From Mycobacterium sp. (GTDB taxonomy: Bacteria; Actinomycetota; Actinomycetes; Mycobacteriales; Mycobacteriaceae), in the NCBI GenBank assembly GCA_018500005.2, contig JAHBAP020000582.1, positions 1-8,193 of the forward strand: DNA of 8,193 nucleotides, given 5' to 3'. Within the stretch, counting starts at the first letter, position 1, and the number at the start of each line of letters is the position of its first letter. The position numbers were made by a program, and so were the translations under genes. This document shows positions 5,338 through 8,193 of this stretch, piece by piece. The notes under the pieces are model-generated. The model did not search any database. It was given only the letters and a program-made list of their open reading frames with translations, and was not told the origin of the DNA.

Positions 5338-6444
5338 ATGAAGACAAAAGCCGGCGTGTTGTGGGGCCTGGGCCAGAAGTGGGAGGTCGAGGAGGTCGAA
5401 CTCGACGGCCCCAAGGAGCGCGAGGTCATGGTCCGGCTGACCGCCTCGGGGCTGTGCCATTCCGATGACCACCTGATCACCGGAGATATGCCTATGCAAC
5501 TGCCGGTCGTCGGCGGCCACGAGGGCGCCGGCGTCGTCGTGGAGGTCGGCCCCGGGGTGACCGACGTCGCCGAGGGCGACCATGTGGTGCTCAGCTTCAT
5601 CCCCGCCTGCGGGCGGTGCGAGCCGTGCACCCGGGGCATGAGCAACCTGTGCGTGCTGGGTGCGGCGATCATCGCCGGCCCGCAGCTGGACGGAACGTTC
5701 CGCTTCCACGCCCGCGGCCAAGGGCTGGGCCAGATGTGCGTGCTGGGAACGTTTTCGGAGTACACCGTGGTGCCGGAGGCCTCCATCGTCAAAATCGACG
5801 ACGACATCCCCCTCGACACCGCCGCCCTGGTGGGCTGCGGGGTGACCACGGGCTTCGGTAGTGCGGTGCGCACCGGTGAGGTGCGCGACGGTGACGCGGT
5901 GGTGGTGATGGGTGTCGGCGGCATCGGCATGAACGCCATCCAGGGTGCCCGGATCGCCGGCGCCCGGGTGATCGTCGCCCTGGACCCGATCGAATACAAA
6001 CGCACCCGCGCCCTGGAGTTCGGCGCCACTCACACCGCGGCCACCCTGGAAGAGGCCCACGGGCTGGTGGCCGATCTGACCCGCGGGGCAATGGCCGATG
6101 CCTGCATCGTGACCACCGACTCCGCCGAGGGCGCCTATGTGGCCCAGGGCCTGAGCCTGGTCGGCAAGCGCGGGCGGGTGGTGATGACCGCGATCCCGCA
6201 CCCAACCGATATGACCGTCGACATGTCGCTGTTCGACCTGACGCTCTACGAGAAGCAGGTCCGCGGTTCGCTGTTCGGATCCTCCAACCCGCGCAGCGAC
6301 ATCCCGCGGTTGCTCGCCATGCACAAGTCGGGTCAGCTGATGCTCGACGAGTTGATCACCCGCGAATACACCCTCGACGAGGTCAACCAGGGCTATGCCG
6401 ATATGCACGCCGGGGTGAACATCCGCGGGCTGATCCGGTACTGA
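5338..6444 (+). CDS. Zinc-dependent alcohol dehydrogenase, NDMA/mycofactocin-dependent type
   Basis: A medium-chain zinc alcohol dehydrogenase of 368 residues. Catalytic zinc ligands are Cys40 (GLCHSD), His61 (GGHEGAG) and Cys167 (GCGVTTG). The structural zinc site is Cys91, Cys94, Cys97 and Cys105. The Rossmann loop is GVGGIG (192-197), with Asp216 placed to bind the NAD ribose. The whole sequence, notably the opening MKTKAGVLWGLGQKWEVEEV, SFIPACGRCEPC, the AGPQLDGTFRFHA insert and LGTFSEYTVVPEASIVKIDDD, strongly resembles the NDMA-dependent family linked to mycofactocin (TIGR03989 type; Rv3086 AdhD is a relative). In that family NADH stays bound and an external carrier reoxidises it. Start is set by GAAAGGA at 5325-5331, six nt before the ATG. 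It follows the P450 after 84 bp and may oxidise that enzyme's alcohol product. The mycofactocin genes are not in the window. Confidence 0.95.
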   Translation: MKTKAGVLWGLGQKWEVEEVELDGPKEREVMVRLTASGLCHSDDHLITGDMPMQLPVVGGHEGAGVVVEVGPGVTDVAEGDHVVLSFIPACGRCEPCTRGMSNLCVLGAAIIAGPQLDGTFRFHARGQGLGQMCVLGTFSEYTVVPEASIVKIDDDIPLDTAALVGCGVTTGFGSAVRTGEVRDGDAVVVMGVGGIGMNAIQGARIAGARVIVALDPIEYKRTRALEFGATHTAATLEEAHGLVADLTRGAMADACIVTTDSAEGAYVAQGLSLVGKRGRVVMTAIPHPTDMTVDMSLFDLTLYEKQVRGSLFGSSNPRSDIPRLLAMHKSGQLMLDELITREYTLDEVNQGYADMHAGVNIRGLIRY

Positions 6445-6463
6445 ACCGTGATCGGCCCAGTTG

Positions 6464-6493
6464 CTGACACACCTCGATCGAGACAACTATCGT
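6464..6493 (+). promoter_or_regulatory. Promoter for the Cys-rich peptide gene
   Basis: A -35 candidate CTGACA (6464-6469, one mismatch to TTGACA), an 18-bp spacer and TATCGT (6488-6493, matching TANNNT) give a good housekeeping-type promoter. Transcription would start near 6500, leaving a 5' leader of about 40 nt with a Shine-Dalgarno. The peptide gene is therefore probably not just the tail of the ADH transcript. Confidence 0.5.
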
Positions 6494-6495
6494 TG
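6473..6495. promoter_or_regulatory. Palindromes inside the Cys-rich peptide promoter (operator candidates)
   Basis: CTCGATCGAG (6473-6482) is a perfect 10-bp palindrome in the spacer between -35 and -10. CAAC-TATC-GTTG (6484-6495) is a second symmetric element that covers the -10. Both are placed where a repressor or a spacer-binding activator of the MerR type would act. No known metal-regulator box (IdeR, Zur or RicR type) is recognisable. Short palindromes arise by chance, so this is tentative. Confidence 0.3.
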
Positions 6496-6539
6496 ACTCG
6501 TGGAGCCCGCGCGGCGTGGGCCCGAAGGAGATGAGCCAC

Positions 6540-6650
6540 ATGAGCATTCCCGAGGTCAAGCGAGTCGGCACCTGTACCTGCCGCTGCGGCGCGTGCAAGA
6601 GCCAGGCCCACTGCCGCAATATCGGCAGTGGCTGCAAGGTCAAGCTCTGA
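6540..6650 (+). CDS. 36-residue cysteine-rich peptide, metallothionein-like
   Basis: This very short gene encodes 36 residues, of which six are cysteine (12, 14, 16, 19, 25, 33) plus His24. The core is CTCRCGAC followed by KSQAHC, and the C-terminal part ends GCKVKL. The C-x-C-x-C-x2-C spacing resembles metal-binding clusters of small metallothioneins, so a metal-binding or metal-buffering role is plausible. It is not recognisably the known mycobacterial MymT. GAAGGAG at 6524-6530 lies 9 nt before the ATG at 6540, while an in-frame ATG at 6531 directly abuts the Shine-Dalgarno and is unlikely. No signal peptide or membrane segment is seen, so it should be cytoplasmic. It has its own promoter at 6464-6493 and a terminator hairpin at 6671-6705. 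A complete expression cassette argues that it is real despite its size. Function is not established. Confidence 0.75.
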   Translation: MSIPEVKRVGTCTCRCGACKSQAHCRNIGSGCKVKL

Positions 6651-6670
6651 ACCACTAGCCCAACCCGCCG

Positions 6671-6705
6671 AACTCCGGTCCCGCCAACCCGGCGAGGCCG
6701 GAGTT
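6671..6705. terminator. Rho-independent-type terminator between convergent genes
   Basis: AACTCCGG (6671-6678) pairs perfectly with CCGGAGTT (6698-6705). The stem continues inward through TCCCGCC and GGCGAGG with one mismatch and one G-T pair, closing on the five-base loop AACCC. The result is a stem of about 15 bp followed by TTGTCGTTT. It lies between the peptide stop (6650) and the ppx2 stop (6719) and, being symmetric, could end transcription from both sides. Confidence 0.75.
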
Positions 6706-6718
6706 TGTCGTTTGGAGC

Positions 6719-7672
6719 TCAGGGGATCGAGAGCGCGATCCCGTCGAGGATGTCGTGCTCGCTCACCACGAGTTCGGAGATTCCGGCGCGCTCGGCGAGC
6801 GCGGCGGCCAATTCCTGCACCACGATCGCGCCACCGCCGATGACGTCGACGCGGCCTTCATGCATCGGCCCGAGCGCGGCGCGTTGCGCGCGCGTCATGC
6901 CGATCAGTTGAGCGCACACCTCGAGCAGGTCGGCGAATCCGACCCGGGACAGGTGGATGGCGTCGGAGTCGTAGGTGGTCAGCTTGTGCGCGAGGGCGGC
7001 GATCGTGGTGAAGGTGCCGGCCACACCCACCCAGGTCCTGGCGTTCTGCACCGGCACCACTGCCAGCGCCTCGGCGAGCTTGTCGCGCACCACCTGCCGA
7101 GCCGCCGCGATCTCCGCAGGCGTCGGCGGATCTGAGTGCAGGCACCGTTCGGTCATCCGCACGCAACCGATGTCGGCGGAGTAGCCGGCCTGCACGCCAC
7201 CGGCATCGCCGATCACCACTTCGGTGGATCCGCCGCCGAGGTCGACGACCACGAACGGGCCTGCGGCCGAATCTAATTCGGCAACAGCTCCGGCGAAGGA
7301 CAGTCCAGCCTCCTCCTCGCCGGTGATCACCTCGGCCACCGCGCCGGGGACCGCCGAGCCCAGCACGGTGGCGGTCATCGCGAAGAACTCGTCGCGGTTG
7401 GCCGCATCGCGGGTCGCCGAAGTGGCCACCATCCGAAGTTTGCGAACCTGGTGGCGACTGATCAGCACCGCGTAGTCGACCAGCGCGGCACGGGTGCGGG
7501 CCAACGCCTCGGCCGAGAACCGACCGGTGGCGTCGACGCCCTCACCGAGGCGGACGATCCGCATCTCCCGGTGCAGGTCGATCAGCCTGGAAGGTGACTG
7601 CGACCGCTCTGCGATCAGCAGGCGAATCGAGTTGGTGCCGCAGTCGATCGCGGCGACGATTTCCCGGCTCAC
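6719..7672 (-). CDS. ppx2: Ppx/GppA-family exopolyphosphatase
   Basis: A 317-residue phosphatase of the short two-domain Ppx/GppA type, close in length and context to Rv1026 of M. tuberculosis. It removes terminal phosphates from inorganic polyphosphate, and family members may also act on pppGpp. Actin-like ATPase-fold motifs are visible: DCGTNSIRLL (10-19), the acidic catalytic region TGEEEAGLSFAG (117-128) and the phosphate-binding loop DLGGGSTE (144-151). VGVAGTFTT (215-223) and VIGGGAIVVQ (277-286) are also typical. The start is GTG at 7672, placing MSREIVAAIDCGTNS at the N-terminus. GGAGG lies about 10 nt upstream. Longer in-frame extensions would overlap the DUF501 gene, whose stop is only 8 bp upstream, indicating an operon. 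Codon 133 is TTA, the only TTA codon I found in the genes of this window. Confidence 0.94.
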   Translation of the reverse strand: MSREIVAAIDCGTNSIRLLIAERSQSPSRLIDLHREMRIVRLGEGVDATGRFSAEALARTRAALVDYAVLISRHQVRKLRMVATSATRDAANRDEFFAMTATVLGSAVPGAVAEVITGEEEAGLSFAGAVAELDSAAGPFVVVDLGGGSTEVVIGDAGGVQAGYSADIGCVRMTERCLHSDPPTPAEIAAARQVVRDKLAEALAVVPVQNARTWVGVAGTFTTIAALAHKLTTYDSDAIHLSRVGFADLLEVCAQLIGMTRAQRAALGPMHEGRVDVIGGGAIVVQELAAALAERAGISELVVSEHDILDGIALSIP

Positions 7673-7680
7673 GGGCCCGC

Positions 7681-8172
7681 TTACCTCCACTGTTCGCGCA
7701 TCAGGATCCCGGCCATCGCAGGTTCGGCTGCCAGCATTGCCAACGCCTCGTCGCCGAACGGGTTGACCCCGCGGCCCTTCGCCAGCGAGTGCGCCATCAG
7801 CACGTGCAGGCATTTGACCCGTTCGGGCATACCGCCCCCGGTAAAGGTGGTTCCCAACGGTTCGAGGGCATCGCGTTCGGCCAGATACGACTCGTGGGCC
7901 CGCCGGTAGGCGGCCGCAAGATCGGGATCCTCGGCGAGCCTGGCCGTCATCTCCCGCATCACCCCGTCGGACTCAAGTCGGCTGGCCGCGGCGGTCAGCG
8001 CAGGATGGGTCAGGTAGTACAGCGTCGGAAACGGAGTGCCGTCGGGCAGTCGGGGCGCTGTCTTGACCACCCCAGGCTCGCCGTTGGGGCATCGGTAGAC
8101 GATCTCCAGGACGCCGCGCGGATCCCGGCCCAACTGCCGTGCCACGGACTCCAGGTCGGCCGGATCAACCAC
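7681..8172 (-). CDS. DUF501 family protein (Rv1025-like)
   Basis: A conserved actinobacterial protein of unknown function, about 163 residues. The family signature is clear: EIVYRCPNGEPGVVKTAP (24-40), then LPDGTPFPTLYYLTHP (42-57), and near the C-terminus GGGMPERVKCLHVLMAHSLA (112-131) followed by GVNPFGDEAL. Cys28, Cys121, His123 and His128 are notable and could bind a metal or act in catalysis, but this is untested inference. The protein looks cytoplasmic. GTG at 8172 gives a length near that of Rv1025, but no Shine-Dalgarno is seen and the frame stays open to the window edge, so the true start could be further upstream. It is directly followed by ppx2 after 8 bp. In M. tuberculosis the same pair follows eno and an ftsB-like gene. 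Confidence 0.9.
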   Translation of the reverse strand: MVDPADLESVARQLGRDPRGVLEIVYRCPNGEPGVVKTAPRLPDGTPFPTLYYLTHPALTAAASRLESDGVMREMTARLAEDPDLAAAYRRAHESYLAERDALEPLGTTFTGGGMPERVKCLHVLMAHSLAKGRGVNPFGDEALAMLAAEPAMAGILMREQWR

Positions 8173-8193
8173 CGGGCGGCGGGGGTGGTGGAG

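Noticed and set aside
4537..6486. Very long minus-strand open frame (649 codons) opposite the P450 and ADH genes
   Set aside because: It lies antisense to two genes with complete catalytic motifs, its translation is low-complexity and rich in His, Gly, Asp and Val, and no family is recognisable. Long antisense frames are normal in high-GC codon-biased genes.
6540..6650. Naming the Cys-rich peptide MymT
   Set aside because: Length and cysteine spacing do not match the M. tuberculosis metallothionein as I know it, and similarity is limited to a cysteine-rich character.
7673..7813. Longer N-terminus for ppx2
   Set aside because: It would overlap the DUF501 gene by more than 130 bp, and the family starts with the short strand before DCGTNS. 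GTG at 7672 with GGAGG upstream fits.
1..8193. CRISPR array, rRNA, insertion sequence or large tandem repeat
   Set aside because: Reading through the window I found no regularly spaced repeats, no transposase motifs and no rRNA-like conserved segments.

Overview
The window looks like a high-GC mycobacterial chromosome, most likely an environmental Mycobacterium or Mycolicibacterium. Three things point there. A DUF501 gene is followed by a short Ppx/GppA exopolyphosphatase, the order known from the Rv1025-Rv1026 region of M. tuberculosis. There is a zinc alcohol dehydrogenase of the NDMA/mycofactocin-dependent type. There are also TANNNT promoter hexamers 7-8 nt from start codons, the usual layout of mycobacterial leaderless genes. 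No species can be named from the sequence alone.

Layout. (1) Positions 1 to about 1537 are the right end of an integrated element: the tail of an unrecognised gene, overlapping a tyrosine integrase that stops 14 bp from the 3' end of a tRNA-Leu(UAA) gene. The integrase uses AAA for 18 of 22 lysines, while the P450 gene in the same window uses AAA for 3 of 11, which supports a foreign origin. The rest of the element lies left of the window. (2) Positions 1659-6444 hold a probable oxidation module. It contains a small P450-type ferredoxin, a divergently transcribed NarL-type response regulator and six-TM histidine kinase, a cytochrome P450, and a mycofactocin-type alcohol dehydrogenase. (3) Positions 6464-6705 hold a self-contained transcription unit for a 36-residue peptide with six cysteines, complete with a promoter, a Shine-Dalgarno and a strong terminator hairpin. 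(4) Positions 6719-8172, minus strand, are the housekeeping pair DUF501-ppx2, convergent with everything to its left.

How the genes may work together. The ferredoxin and the P450 lie 2 kb apart, separated by the two-component system. Yet each has the same perfect palindrome, CTGGCC-N6-GGCCAG, ending exactly 54 nt upstream of its ATG, and I see no other copy in the window. The simplest reading is one regulon: a membrane kinase senses a hydrophobic or cell-surface cue, its partner regulator or another factor binds the palindrome, and the ferredoxin and P450 are made together. The P450 would then form an alcohol that the downstream dehydrogenase oxidises. A 15-bp interrupted inverted repeat in the P450-ADH gap suggests a separate layer of control over the dehydrogenase. 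The motif, spacing and gene order are visible in the sequence. The regulator-target link, the substrate and the pathway are inference.
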